A stretch of DNA of 64,000 bases, from the NCBI GenBank assembly GCA_019055375.1, contig JAHQIW010001986.1, forward strand, positions 1 to 64,000, written 5' to 3'. Of this stretch, positions 32,691 through 43,086 are shown in pieces. Position 1 is the stretch's first letter, and every line of letters begins with the position of its first letter. The position numbers were made by a program, and so were the translations under genes. The notes beneath the pieces are model-generated. The model ran no database searches. It saw nothing but the letters and a program-made list of their open reading frames with translations, and was not told the DNA's origin. The stretch comes from Parelaphostrongylus tenuis (lineage: Eukaryota; Nematoda; Chromadorea; Rhabditida; Metastrongylidae).

Positions 32691-32864
32691 CCCCCCTATT
32701 TGAACTGGAAAACCAATTTTTGACATTTGTGCACAGTAGCGCAAATCCAAGCCTATTTATTTTTTCTTCCATTCTACACTACCTAATGTCACAACATATC
32801 GTACTGACCTCACTACTTCTAACATTGGATTCGCTATTTGTATTCAAAGCCTCAAAGATTGATG

Positions 32865-33025
32865 ATAAATCGAGTTCTTTTTATTTGACCGTTTTTTAAG
32901 GGTGCTATGATAATTCAGATGTACCCTGTGATCTAGAGTGATATGCAAAACTGTTGCTTCAGGCAAAGCTCAAACCCACATTTCAGTTTATCCGGGAACA
33001 CGTGATCTAGCCCATTGCAGTTGAC
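32865..33025 (-). repeat. SINE A copy, minus strand
   Basis: The plus strand shows TATTTGACCGTTTTTTAAGG, then GATCTAGAGTGATATGCAAA and AGCTCAAACCCACATTTCAG, the complement of the family tail, box B and anticodon region. It lies head to head with the next copy. Confidence 0.72.
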
Positions 33026-33029
33026 ACTT

Positions 33030-33190
33030 GGTTGCTGACAGATGGATGCGTTGTAGAGTAAAAAGAGTGACAGCAAAGATGGATGCCAGCACTGCAACGG
33101 GTGAGAGCGCGCGATCCCGGATAGAGTAAGATGTGGGTTCAAATCCCGGTTGACGCAAAAGTTTTGTACATCACTCTACACCACTGGGTT
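33030..33190 (+). repeat. SINE A copy, plus strand
   Basis: TTGCTGACAGATGGATGCGT body, tRNA-like block with GTGGGTTCAAATCCCGG, then TTTTGTACATCACTCTACAC. Box B GGTTCAAATCC is well kept. Confidence 0.75.
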
Positions 33191-33194
33191 CTGA

Positions 33195-33625
33195 ACATTT
33201 TGCACGTTATTTCGCTCCTGCCTCTATATTCCGCCGTTTTCATGAATGTCGTAGGATACTGCTCAAGTCGGATCTTCTTACAATCTCAATTATGGCCGAG
33301 CTGTGGCGCTCCCAAATGAATGCTGAGTAGTATAAAGAAAGTGGGTCAAATCAGCAGTGCGATTCCTGACACCTCGATGGCTCGGTTATCGCCCTTTTGC
33401 CTCATCACTTCGCCTCTACCTGATTTGATAAGCTTTGACGTCTATTAAGAATCATCTACAGATGTTCTTAGCCGCAGCCATTCGACTTTAACAAGCACCG
33501 CCTGAAGTGATTGGATGCATATTCTGCATACTTGACTAGTAATGGCTTGCCGACAAATCAACTTAGTGCTGCTATCGTTCCAAACATGTCTGACACCGAT
33601 CTGCTTACTTTAGCGGTATGCAATG
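33195..33625. other. No recognised gene
   Basis: No exon or repeat identified. Confidence 0.3.
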
Positions 33626-33629
33626 ATTG

Positions 33630-33705
33630 ATGAGTCTAGGCGGCCGGTTGAACCATCGACCACATGTTATTGTAGGAGCATTCTAACCACTGTGCCCTGC
33701 GACAT
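33630..33705 (-). repeat. SINE B head fragment, minus strand
   Basis: The reverse complement reads GTCGCAGGGCACAGTGGTTA and GTCGATGGTTCAACCGGC, matching the tRNA-like head of SINE B (box A and box B). The rest of the element is missing or too diverged. Confidence 0.6.
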
Positions 33706-33709
33706 CTAT

Positions 33710-34640
33710 ACCTACACGAGACTTGTGCCACTAGACTCAGAACTCATTAATTTGTTATGGCGGAAAGGCTAGTGGTAATAACACAGGGCGAATTTTCTCA
33801 AATCAACCTCACTCCACTTCCATGAAATACCTACGCTTCAGTCGTACTGTTGAGCTTGGTTTCGAGGTTGGGCACTCTAGGCATCATATAGTGGTTTGCT
33901 CATTAAAAGGTACCATGGAACACTATAATAAGTCATCTTCTTAAAAAAGGAAATTACGAACTTAAGTTTTCACGCACACAAGTGTAAAAGAAGGATAGGG
34001 GTTCAAAAAGTCTAATATCAATTCTCCATGCATCTCTCTAACATCACATAACAGAGATACAGACATTTCAAATAAACACTTGTGCTAGAAACAGTCCCTG
34101 TAGTTTTAAACCTTGTAGAACAATACTACTATACTGAAAAGTACATTCGAAAAAAGATATCTTTGAGATTAGCACTCATTAGCTGTAGAAAACGTGCCTC
34201 AAAGGAGCTATGGTGTAAAAGGAAATGTAGTCTAGTGAGACTAATCACAAAAGTCGAATGCACCAAAGAATTGTTAAGAAATAAGACGACATGGAAAGTC
34301 CTTCACATTTGATCTCATCGGAACACCAAGAAAAGACTATTTAGCTAACAGCACACATTTCTCCTCTGAACTGCACCACTCTAAGAATAATTTGTATAGA
34401 TGGAAAATGAAAGCTTGATGAGAGAACTATCTTCTGAAAAAACAAATTTTTTCTTCGCCGTTAACATTTGGTTTCTCTAACTCTCGTTGAGTTGTAGCGG
34501 GGTTGTGAAATCATCATAGGAACTAGAGAAATGTTTTGCCAAAATACAACGTACAACATAGAGTAAAAAATAATTCCATATTTACTCATCTATAATTCCA
34601 TAGAATTCCGATGCAAAAAACTTATTTTACTTTGTTTCAA
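33710..34640. other. No recognised gene
   Basis: A 76-codon Lys/Leu-rich plus-strand frame at 34082-34312 is unrecognised. No repeat family was recognised. Confidence 0.3.
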
Positions 34641-34642
34641 GT

Positions 34643-34967
34643 GCTTTATTAAGACCACACTCAAATTTCAATAGATCCTTTCATTATTATTTGAGCCAAC
34701 TTGTCATGTGGTCTGGTAAGGGCTCTTGTACAGCCCGATACACGTGTTTCGTCCTTACAGACTCGTCAATCTGGCAGCACCCGTCATCCTCGATATTTTT
34801 AAAGTCAGTTCTCTCGGGAGCTGTGCTCCCTTACAGAGAGTTATCGAAGACGAGTAAGGACGAAACACGTGTATCGGGCTGTACAAGAGCCCTTACCAGA
34901 CCACATGACAAGTTGGCTCAACTAATAATGAAAGGATCTGTCGAAATTTGAGCGTGGTCTCAATAGA
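34643..34967. mobile_element. Fold-back element 2 of the hammerhead-bearing family
   Basis: Arms 34643-34758 and 34855-34967 are inverted copies that include AAGACCACACTCAAATTTCA at the outside, TGAGCCAACTTGTCATGTGG, and ACACGTGTTTCGTCCTTAC at the inside. The hammerhead core is damaged in both arms: the minus-strand reading of the left arm starts TTGACGA, and the right arm lacks four bases of stem II. The outer ATTATTA/TAATAAT ends are shared with the unit at 35250. Confidence 0.82.
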
Positions 34968-35007
34968 GTATTCGAAATGAGGGTATAATATGATAAAAAT
35001 ACCAGTC

Positions 35008-35250
35008 AAAGAGCTATCGAATACGCAAACGCTCTGTCTTAGGTGAAATTTTCGCTTGACATAGAGTGTGAAACGTTCGTCTTCGATAACTCGCCGTAAG
35101 GGAGCAGATTCCGAGAGAACTGGCTATAAAAATATCGAAAGACGACGGGTTCTGCCAGACTGACGGATCTGTAAGGACGAAACACGTGTATCGGGCTGTA
35201 CAAGAGCACTTACCAGACGACGTGACAAGTTGGCTCAAATAATAATGAAA
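35008..35250 (+). mobile_element. Single unit of the hammerhead-bearing repeat
   Basis: One unpaired plus-strand unit: TTAGGTGAAATTTTCGCTTG, ACGTTCGTCTTCGATAACTC, CGAAAGACGACGGGTTCTGC, then CTGACGG (core damaged at A9), TGTAAGGACGAAACACGTGT, ATCGGGCTGTACAAGAGCAC and a terminal CAAATAATAATGAAA. It defines the unit (about 240 bp) that appears inverted in the two fold-back elements. Confidence 0.8.
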
Positions 35251-35254
35251 AGAA

Positions 35255-35530
35255 ACTTATTTTCATTAAGACAAAAGAGGAGAAGTGTTTCTGTGTAGTG
35301 CATGCAACGAATATATTTAATTTGAAAGTGCTGTCAGTAGTAGACTCTATTTGGAGACACTATCAGAACTCGGAGTGCTCTGCCTGCCGCTATTCATTCC
35401 CGAAGATCTAGGAGTTGTGATGGAGCTGTCGTGCTTTTCCGATCTTGAAAACTCGCAGTAAAGCTTTTTTCGTGCAAGCGTTTGTATTCAGCAAAGGCTT
35501 CTTCATATCACGATACCTATAACGTTATAA
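35255..35530. other. Spacer between two inverted-repeat elements
   Basis: No gene or repeat recognised. Confidence 0.3.
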
Positions 35531-35533
35531 ACA

Positions 35534-35905
35534 CTTTGAAAATGAGAAGAAAAGCTTAGAAAACTGATCTTTATTTAAAGCTTCACGAGGTTGGTATCTT
35601 TTCCCAGTCGATTGTTCTTCTTTCCGGTCGATTGGTTTTCGCGATTGCTTGTGGCTGATGTTTCGGCAAATACTTATTAACATGCCAAGGTTCCAAGAAA
35701 GTCGGTATTTCGAGTTGTTACAAAATGTACCAGCTTAACATTTCCGACTTGTCAGGGAAGAAAGCGTACTCGCCGGAACGTCAGCCACAAGCAGTCGCGA
35801 AAACCCATCTACCGGAAAGAAGAACAATCGATTGGGAAAAGATACCAACCTCATGAAGCTTTAAATAAAGATTAGTTTTCTAAGCTTTTCTTCTCATTTT
35901 CAAAG
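35534..35905. mobile_element. Palindromic element with 134-bp arms (MITE-like)
   Basis: Arms 35534-35667 and 35772-35905 are nearly perfect inverted copies (CTTTGAAAATGAGAAGAAAA outward; GGCTGATGTTTCGGC / GCCGGAACGTCAGCC inward) around a 104-bp centre. Part of the centre (ATTAACATGCCAAGGTTCCA, AAAGTCGGTATTTCGAG) is repeated just outside the right arm at 35914-35965. No coding sequence. It is either a non-autonomous transposon or a second head-to-head junction. Confidence 0.75.
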
Positions 35906-36289
35906 TTTTATATTATTAACATGCCGAGGTTTCAAGAAAGTCGGTCTTTCGAGTTATAAACACTTGTTTACTGAAACTTCAAAAGCATTTGGACATCAAC
36001 AGCAGGCTAAAAATGTAGTCGGATTGAATAATGGACTAACTTTATAGAGAAGATTATCTAATGTGAGCATTTTCACGCCACGATCATACAGTTGAACCAA
36101 ATTCGGCTATTCGTTCCACTAAAAGAAAAAATCGTCTTCAAAGACTATGGAAATATGTGAGGCTTTCTTAATTTAGACGTTCCACACAACAATCATGCTA
36201 TGCAGGATGACAAGTAGACACAAACCAGTTAACATATAAACAATAAGAAAGGAACATGCATCACAGCAATAAAAGAAGCTGTATTACAC

Positions 36290-36500
36290 ATGTTGTCGTC
36301 AGTTCATACGCACGCACTGGGCTCATCAAGCCCCGCATCCTTTTCACGAACACAAATTGATACCTGCTCGGGAGAATGGTCGGGCTGACTTGATAGATCG
36401 ATAGACTTCCGAAAGCCATTGTATGAGCCAAATACGCATTCACTGACCTTTTACAATGTTTAACCATATATCAGGGATTGATCAATGCTAGTTTTATCCC
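36290..36500 (+). repeat. SINE B copy, plus strand, diverged
   Basis: GGGCTCATCAAGCCCCGCAT matches the family's GCTCACCAAGCCATCCATC centre. GAGCCAAATACGCATTCACT and GGGATTGATCAATGCTAG match its 3' region. The tRNA head is barely recognisable. Confidence 0.55.
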
Positions 36501-36656
36501 AAGACCGACTATCTATTAACCTCGGCATAGTTTGAATAAATGAATAGTTTCTTCTGTTTAGCCGTTCCGAGGTGTTATTGATGTTATTTATTGAGTATTA
36601 GCGAAGCATACAACAATACAGCCAGTAATGTAGCTTGAATACACAATATTCGAGGT

Positions 36657-36691
36657 GGCTAACATTTCGGCGGGTCGCCTTCGTCAGAGCC
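36657..36691 (-). ncRNA. Hammerhead-like motif (second family), minus strand
   Basis: The reverse complement reads GGCT-CTGACGA-A-GGCG-ACC-CGCC-GAAA-TGTT-AGCC. Stem I is GGCT/AGCC, the CTGANGA and GAAA boxes are intact, stem II is 4 bp but offset by one unpaired A, and stem III is minimal. The bulged A breaks the usual 10.1-11.1 pair, so activity is doubtful. Confidence 0.4.
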
Positions 36692-36907
36692 TGGATAGAT
36701 CACATTGATCCACAATCCACTAAGCCAAAAACCTCCATAACCCTAGCAGAAAAAAAGTGTTTTGAGTGTTTTAAAATGAAGCTTTTACTATGCGATCCAA
36801 AACACATCTCTAACGTATAAAGGAAACCTCCGAAAGCAGACGCGTTAATTAAACCGATAGATTTCACTTTTGCAATGTTAACGATAAGAGATTGAAGAAT
36901 TCTCCAG

Positions 36908-37290
36908 ATTTTCGAAAGATACGTGCATCCTCTTCATCTCATGACAATACGAAGCGCTATGGAGGTGACATAAGTTGCTCATTTAGCTCTTAGGGACTGT
37001 TATGTACACTAATTTGATTGTAAACTTGCAGCAGATTCAAACTTCTTATGCAAGCAAACTTCGCTTACAGCAATCCATTTCTTTACTACGCTATTCAGAC
37101 CTCATTCCTGCCGATCAAGTATTCTATTCAAGGAGAATTGCCGCAAAGGTTAGTGAAAATCATTAATTATCTCTCAAAATGCATTTGGATTGATGTTACA
37201 CCTAATTTTAGGAACTTGGAGGAGACTATACATGTCTGGCGATTTTGCTATAAAATCATTACCTTGATCTTGTCGATGCCATTGAAGAAG
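36908..37290 (+). pseudogene. osm-1: IFT172 (osm-1) fragment, three exons with a nonsense codon
   Basis: Three exons in constant phase: 36908-36964 (IFERYVHPLHLMTIRSAME), 37032-37148 (LRLQQSISLLRYSDLIPADQ, then VFY...IAAK) and 37212-37290 (ELGGDYTCLAILL, stop, NHYLDLVDAIEEG). Introns are 67 and 63 bp with good sites and a GTGAGT donor at the end. IFT172, the largest intraflagellar transport complex B subunit, carries SLLRYCDLVPVDKAFYEAG and FLNRFLDLTDAIEEG at the same spacing in its C-terminal part. TAA at 37251-37253 replaces the expected Tyr, and SRR replaces the EAG of FYEAG. Flanking exons are not recognisable, so this is probably a decayed partial duplication. Confidence 0.68.
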
Positions 37291-37294
37291 GTGA

Positions 37295-38270
37295 GTCGCT
37301 TAGAGCTCCATTTGTGTCTATGACTATGGATATGATAAAGAAGAAAGTGCCCGAACTTATGCACTAAGATACATTTTTGAGCGGTTAGTTTGGGTCCAGA
37401 TATATAATGTAGTTGGAATGTATGCACATTCTAGAACATTCTAGGAAATTTGCATCACACTGCGTCGAAGGTCTTTTGATAACTTTGTAAGACACTCATT
37501 TACTCTTGAAGGTTCTTTTTTTCTTGAAATCAGTACTCCAGAAATACGTACTTAATCGTGTATCGATAATCTTATGTCAAAAATTTCTTCCAACACACGA
37601 CACATCAGCACAAAAACCTAGTTATATGCAATTTTTCATCACAAAAGTTTCGACATTTTTTGAATTGAATACATTTGTTGAAAATAAAGGCCGCTTTCAT
37701 TTCTAAACCTTATGTCGGATTTCACTGATCGGAAATTAATATTTTGGGCCTACAGACCTTTCTTGGAAGACGCAAATTCTATTATTTTACCGAAACGAAA
37801 ATCCAATTCGCTGAAGCTCACACAACCCATGTTTGTCGAATCTCGTGTTTCGAATATAGGCTATCAAAAAAACACGATTGCGTCCAATAGTACGTGATTT
37901 CGTCCCCAGTATAATGTTACCGACTGCGAAAACCACTATTGCGTAGCGATTTTTATAAATTTGGCTCTTTAATCTCAACTATTTGAAAATATGATTTTTT
38001 AAGACGAAGGAGCCGGTAAAATCTTTTTATGTGTCTATCACATTAAACATCTTTTAATGTTAGACCGGGAAATCATCGTAATCTTTTGAGCTAGCTTTGG
38101 ATCTTCAATGTTGAGTAAGAAACTATGGGAGAAGAATGATGACAAGGAACAGCAAATTTCACCTTTGAAAAATTGACATGGAACTGTTTTGCCAAATTTA
38201 CTGGATGTTTTCTTCTATCTTATCGCATTCACTAACAGTGTTATGATATTTCAATTAAATTTTCAACCAT
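37295..38270. other. No recognised gene
   Basis: Small frames at 37506-37706, 37712-37897 and 37787-37978 (minus). The 37712 frame starts MSDFTDRKL and might be another IFT172 relic (the family has SDFxDTDIP soon after DAIEEG), but the match is too weak to call. Confidence 0.25.
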
Positions 38271-38274
38271 GCTG

Positions 38275-38465
38275 AGTGAGATGATCAGCTGAGTAATGAG
38301 TGAGAAATTCAGGCAGAAGTTGAAAGACCCGCGTTCTGTCACTATTGAAAGAGCAGGTTAACCAAAACACCACCAAACAGTTTACTCTGCCCCCAAAAAA
38401 AAAGAGTGAAAATGCGGGCTCAATTCCAGCCTGAGGCTCAGAGTTCTTTATGACACTCATCACTT
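38275..38465 (+). repeat. tRNA-like repeat (family E) copy 1
   Basis: AAGAGTGAAAATGCGGGCTC followed by AATTCCAGCCTGAGGCTCAG and AGTTCTTT. Box-B-like GGCTCAATTCC. Shares this block with 57480-57610. The remainder is diverged. Confidence 0.45.
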
Positions 38466-38774
38466 ATGGATATATTGTTTTGATAACTATCGCTTCATGA
38501 ACTAAAAGATGATATTTGCTTATCTACAAGTGATAAATGTTGGTGGGGGTGACTTATTATTCCGTTATAATCAAACTACAGCAATGACTGTACCACTTAC
38601 AGAATGCAACAGTTGCAAACGCAGATAAATTACACTGGCGGTTTCCTTCGTCAATGTTTGAAATTCTTTAAATTGCAACATTCTTGCATTGAACACGTAT
38701 GAGATTTCGCATCATCGAGAAGTGCGCTTGACGTCTTTCCATAGAATCTCAGCAAGGTGTTTCTATAACGTGGT

Positions 38775-39000
38775 ACCGTGGCCGAATGGATGTGATGCTC
38801 ATCACGGCGCTCGTGTGGCCGAACCTCACCGCTCAACACTCTCCGGCAGTCCAACGAACACCGCGTGGAGCGCCACATCTAGCCTATAACTGAACTTACG
38901 CGCTCAACCAGTATTCTACTACATCCAAGAAGAAGACGAAAACACGATTGAATGCTGAAGTATTTGATTTTCCCCACTAAAAATACTGTGAAAATGGATC
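38775..39000 (+). repeat. SINE C copy, plus strand
   Basis: Head ACCGTGGCCGAATGGATGTG (box A TGGCCGAATGG), then TGATGCTCATCACGGCGC, ACACTCTCCGGCAGTCCAAC, CCAGTATTCTACTACATCCA and GAAGAAGACGAAAACACGA. Plus-strand equivalent of 8885 and 54045. Confidence 0.78.
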
Positions 39001-39004
39001 AATG

Positions 39005-39475
39005 AAGTGCCTACAGAAGGCTTCTCTAAAATGCATCAAGCTATACTAGGCAGCATGGAAGCCTCACTGCGGAAAACTAAGCATGATCGTGTCCTCAGCA
39101 TTATCACTCTAGTCTGCAAGAAGCGGTGTTGCTCGCTTCCCAAGGACTTCCAACATTCTAGCAATGTAAATAAAATAAGGGCAAAATGACAAGGCTTTGA
39201 TAATGATCAAGCCTGAAAGGTGAGCCGTGGATTAGACCATTCGTGGCATCGTGGATATAACTACGTGTATACGTAATCTACACATCTACTTTTGATGGCG
39301 TATCAATGTATTAAGTCAGTGTTTCATCTTCTCAGACAAGTGTGGTACTATTCGGTTGAGCAAAAAAAGTCTGAAAAAATTCTTCAAAGTTTCCTCGTTT
39401 GACATTAGTAACGTTTTTATTGATAGTCTTGTATAAATTTATCTAGTTCATTAACTTCAGTTCCAAATTTCCTAT
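39005..39475. other. No recognised gene
   Basis: A 60-codon plus-strand frame at 39007-39189 is unrecognised. Confidence 0.3.
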
Positions 39476-39479
39476 AAAA

Positions 39480-39840
39480 CGGTATGGATTGTGCGTTGAT
39501 CCGCCATTATTGGAGAAAAGATGTAACGAATCTAAGAGGCATTGATGAGATTAAACAGAATGGATGTGCTTGGTACGGCGAGAAAATCGACTGTGGGCGG
39601 ATAGTTCGAGAGATTCATAGAAGCCAGTTTTGTTCTTGAAGACATCCTTCGTCCTGACCGGCCATCTCTTTTGAACGAACACGTCAGGCAAGCCTCTTTG
39701 GATGCTGTACCTTGATCGAGCACTCGTGATTTGAATGAAGAGCTTGCTGTTTTGCAGCGGATCGTTGTCAACAAGTTACATCAATTTGATTTTGTTCACA
39801 AAAAGTCTCGCCAGGACTCGCATGAGCTTAGTCCGATTAT
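39480..39840 (+). pseudogene. Mariner transposase N-terminal fragment, plus strand
   Basis: Plus-strand frames give CALIRHYW (start of helix-turn-helix 1), then FVLEDILRPDRPSLLNEHVR, TRDLNEELAVLQRIVVNKLH (helix-turn-helix 2) and DSHELSPIMASSK, which matches the mariner WVPHEL linker region. Stops and frame changes throughout. It ends where the catalytic domain would begin. Confidence 0.78.
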
Positions 39841-40257
39841 GGCTTCTTCCAAATAATGCGATACTTTCTGAATAGCCGTTGATTTGAATCATTTAGTGAA
39901 GTTGAGGAAGCATTTCACGATTCTCAAGGCCGACTATCGATTGATCTCGGCACTGATTGAAATAATCCGTGATTATCATTGCTTCAGCAAGCATGAGGTT
40001 GTTAGAACATGTTTATTTTGCACAAAATAGTAGAACAGAGATCGTATCGATGGCTAAAGTTTCTGCAGTCTTGCCCTCCTCTGAGCCTGAACTAGTCCAA
40101 CTGACCTACATCAAAATTAGTCAAACACTTCCATATCCAAAGCACAAAGGAAAGAAAGAGAAAAGAAAACAAAAGAAAAACATTTGAGCAATTTCAAACC
40201 GTAAAATAATCAGTTAGATTTGACTCACCGTTTTGTTTTCATGTCATTCACTAAATA

Positions 40258-40809
40258 CCAGATTGGAAAGAAAGTTTCCATCGTTTGATAAAACAATCAA
40301 AGTTTATGCATATTTTCAGACAACAAACAACAACAACTATTCTTTAAAATGCAGGCCATCATTATCTATCATTTTTTGCCATCGGTCCACCTGGTTCATG
40401 TTGCCAATTCACGCGAACTTGATGATGGTTAATTTTCTGAACCACAGACCATGTCCTTATCACCGAGTTCAGTTGGTTGTCTTGATCCCGGTCTGCCCGT
40501 CAACTCTTCATTTCCGGCTATAAACTCACGACATCGCTCGCGGACTACTGATTCTCCAACCGTACGGTCGCCCCAACCTTTGTCAATTCGGCGATCTGTT
40601 TCAGCAGCTTTTTAACCAAATTTGTACTCGTAAAACATCAACAAACTTTCTTGTTGCTTGGACAATTCCATTCTATGGCAGATGTAGACAAATTATACAT
40701 CAATAGATGCCCAAGAAGTAGACCTTTCGAACGATATGAAAATCACACACGATTCATGCAAAAAACCGACATTCCCATCCAAACGATGGAAATTTTCTTT
40801 CCAACCTAA
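40258..40809 (-). mobile_element. Internally deleted mariner with both TIRs and TA flanks
   Basis: TIRs of about 29 bp are 25/29 identical: 40258 CCAGATTGGAAAGAAAGTTT and the complement of 40781-40809, TTAGGTTGGAAAGAAAATTT. Both are flanked by TA (40256-40257 and 40810-40811), the target duplication of mariner elements. Between them the minus strand encodes the first about 60 residues and the last about 10 of a transposase, so the middle was deleted. At 552 bp this is a MITE-like non-autonomous derivative. Confidence 0.88.
40337..40671 (-). pseudogene. Fused N- and C-terminal ends of a mariner transposase
   Basis: Starts at ATG (40671) with MELSKQQESLLMFYEYKFG and an in-frame stop, then AAETDRRIDKGWGDRTVGES and ELTGRPGSRQP (the SGRP linker). 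It then jumps to RWQKMIDNDGLHFKE and a stop, the typical mariner C-terminus. The catalytic DDD domain is entirely absent. Confidence 0.8.
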
Positions 40810-40814
40810 TACGT

Positions 40815-43080
40815 TGACCAGCCGCACCGAGTTTTGCAGGTGTGTGACTGGCTCAGATCCGTAAAAATCGATCCAAGATATGGCGCGAAATGTGTAATAA
40901 GGAGGCATTCATCTTTGCGATTCATATCGGGGTTCATGGAATGGATCCAAAGCGCCTTTAGGACTTAGCGAGCTAAGGTCTTACGTTCCTGCGCAGGGAT
41001 ATTTACTTTTAAATCAAAATCATCCCCTCACGTGTCTGCGCCCTGTGCGTACCTAGTGGGGTATTTGGCTTAGAATTACGCTTATCTGCTAGATGTTCTT
41101 TTATACGGCCATGGAGTGGCCTACCTGCTTCGCCATTTTACTCACTGCCACACACCTGGCAAGAAAATGAGTGAATTGTACTCTAACTGATGCAATCACC
41201 GTTCTTTACCATTAGGAGCAAATTTATGCACTTTTTTGCTGCACACAGACGATCGTACAAGTGATTGCGCACTAGCTGAAGCTTAAGATTATTTGGCGGT
41301 ATCTCAATTATAGCAACTGATCCATCCAAGCCTGCCCTTTTCAAACAACGTCTAGTGACTATACTTGTTTCATTTGCAAAAAGGGAAGCACAAAAGGGAC
41401 CTTACTTTCAACTAAATTTTCGTTGAGGGGCACGCGATTTCCTCTAAGCTAAACGAGGTGGGTTACATTTTCATAGCCATTCGAAATGGCTAATTGCCGA
41501 GACAAATCTACGGATTCTTCTGCTCTCTCCCAGTACACACACAGGCAGCTGTACGGAACATATTTTCTATAAGCGGCTTTTTTGTGAGGGGTGAGATGAG
41601 AGGTAATGAACCAAAATATCTTTATTGCTTGGCTTTCGGTACCACTTAGTGATGTTTTCGATATTCAGGACGTCGAATAATTTTAAAACTTCAAAAGGAA
41701 TAAAAATACCTTTTTTGAATATGGGTGCGGTTACGTGAAAATTACCACGATTACTTCTTAGGAGACACATATTTTTGACTAGTAATTTACATGATGCCGA
41801 TGTTCTCAGCCTTTTAATCAACTACGGTTGTCCCTTACTGCTCAGAATTCTTCCACTATTCATAATGCTCAACTATTTCTCACTTACGTCAACTCTGATA
41901 ATTGGAAATATACGAACGAATGATATAAACTTAGTTATAGTGAGAGTTTTCGATTAACACGATTAAAGCGTAATCATTTTTGATAAATTACTAGGTGTTC
42001 TCCAATTTTTTTAACTACGATGACGCTTATGCTTTGTGTAATACTAGGGAAGAGCAAACCTAAAGATTTCCCTTGTGATCTCCTTTGCACAATGCAATGC
42101 AATTGATTGAATGCCAAATTCAGTACGATTGCGTATTAAGCGAGAGCTCCTCTCTACAGCAATCTCGTATAACTAAACCAAAAGCGTATGAGCGAGTAAA
42201 GGAAATCTTGCTCTATCAAAGTAATAGAAGAATTCCGTAAATTTTTGCCAAGTGACAAAAAACCTTGATCAAACAACGAAAATCGCGCAATTCGCTCTAC
42301 GCAAATCGAATTCTATAGCTGTCCGTTAAGGTTTAATCCACCAACATGTTAACCACGTGCGAAATGTGTTGACGATGCTAATGTTCTTGTAAAGATTAGA
42401 TTAAAATTCGTGAAGACCTGTTAGGATAATAGGAAAATCATTAGGAATATGGGGAGAGAATAAACATTGGCCACTGATAAGATTTGTTACGCATTACAAT
42501 AAAGAATAACCATTCACTTTCTGCCCTTCACGTGTGACGAGTGGTCTACCAACAACTGAAGCGGTGAGTTATGAAAGTTTCTGAGCTTTGGACAGTTTTC
42601 TTTCCAATTTTCTATGATATCCTAGTCCTGTATGGATTGGAACCAAGAGGTGACCAGATTGTTAGGAGTGGCGAACTGAACGGAAGCATCATATAAAGAG
42701 GAGTGGAAGTATTCGTCACGGCAACAAAGTCAAAAGTATATCGTGGTTACAATTTACTACCCTTATATGGATGTAACGATGGCTAACCGAAATGGATGGT
42801 ATAGAAATACGGCCACATGTGTCATGCAATACATCTTCAACTATTGAGCTACATACGCGCTATGGCCAGTATAATCCATGCCTAAGTTTTGTTACTTCGA
42901 CGATTTTATATGCTAGAATGAGAATACTGAATTTCGGCTTGAGGAAATGACCAACGAGCTTCAGGTCTCGCCTATATCTTGATACGATCTGCAATAATTT
43001 GGGCAGAAACGATTTACCTCTCATACATTTGTACTTCAATCTTGCCAAAGAAGTACTGAATATAGGAAATGAATGAATTC
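40815..43080. other. Long gene-free stretch
   Basis: A G/C-moderate patch (about 40920-41250) includes TCACCGTTCTTTACCATTAG, related to the sequence at 15765. Frames at 41567-41821 and 41775-41957 lack support. The rest is AT-rich and unassigned. Confidence 0.3.
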
Positions 43081-43086
43081 TTTCAG

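Noticed and set aside
32549..32899. 116-codon frames on both strands
   Set aside because: Mostly translated SINE C, whose GC-rich body lacks stops.
35650..35760. CTGACAAGTCGGAAATGTT as a third hammerhead family in the palindromic element
   Set aside because: The first core box is CTGACAA, so G8 is lost, and stem I does not pair.
37712..37897. MSDFTDRKL as a further IFT172 exon
   Set aside because: Only four residues fit the family, with no acceptor and no continuation.
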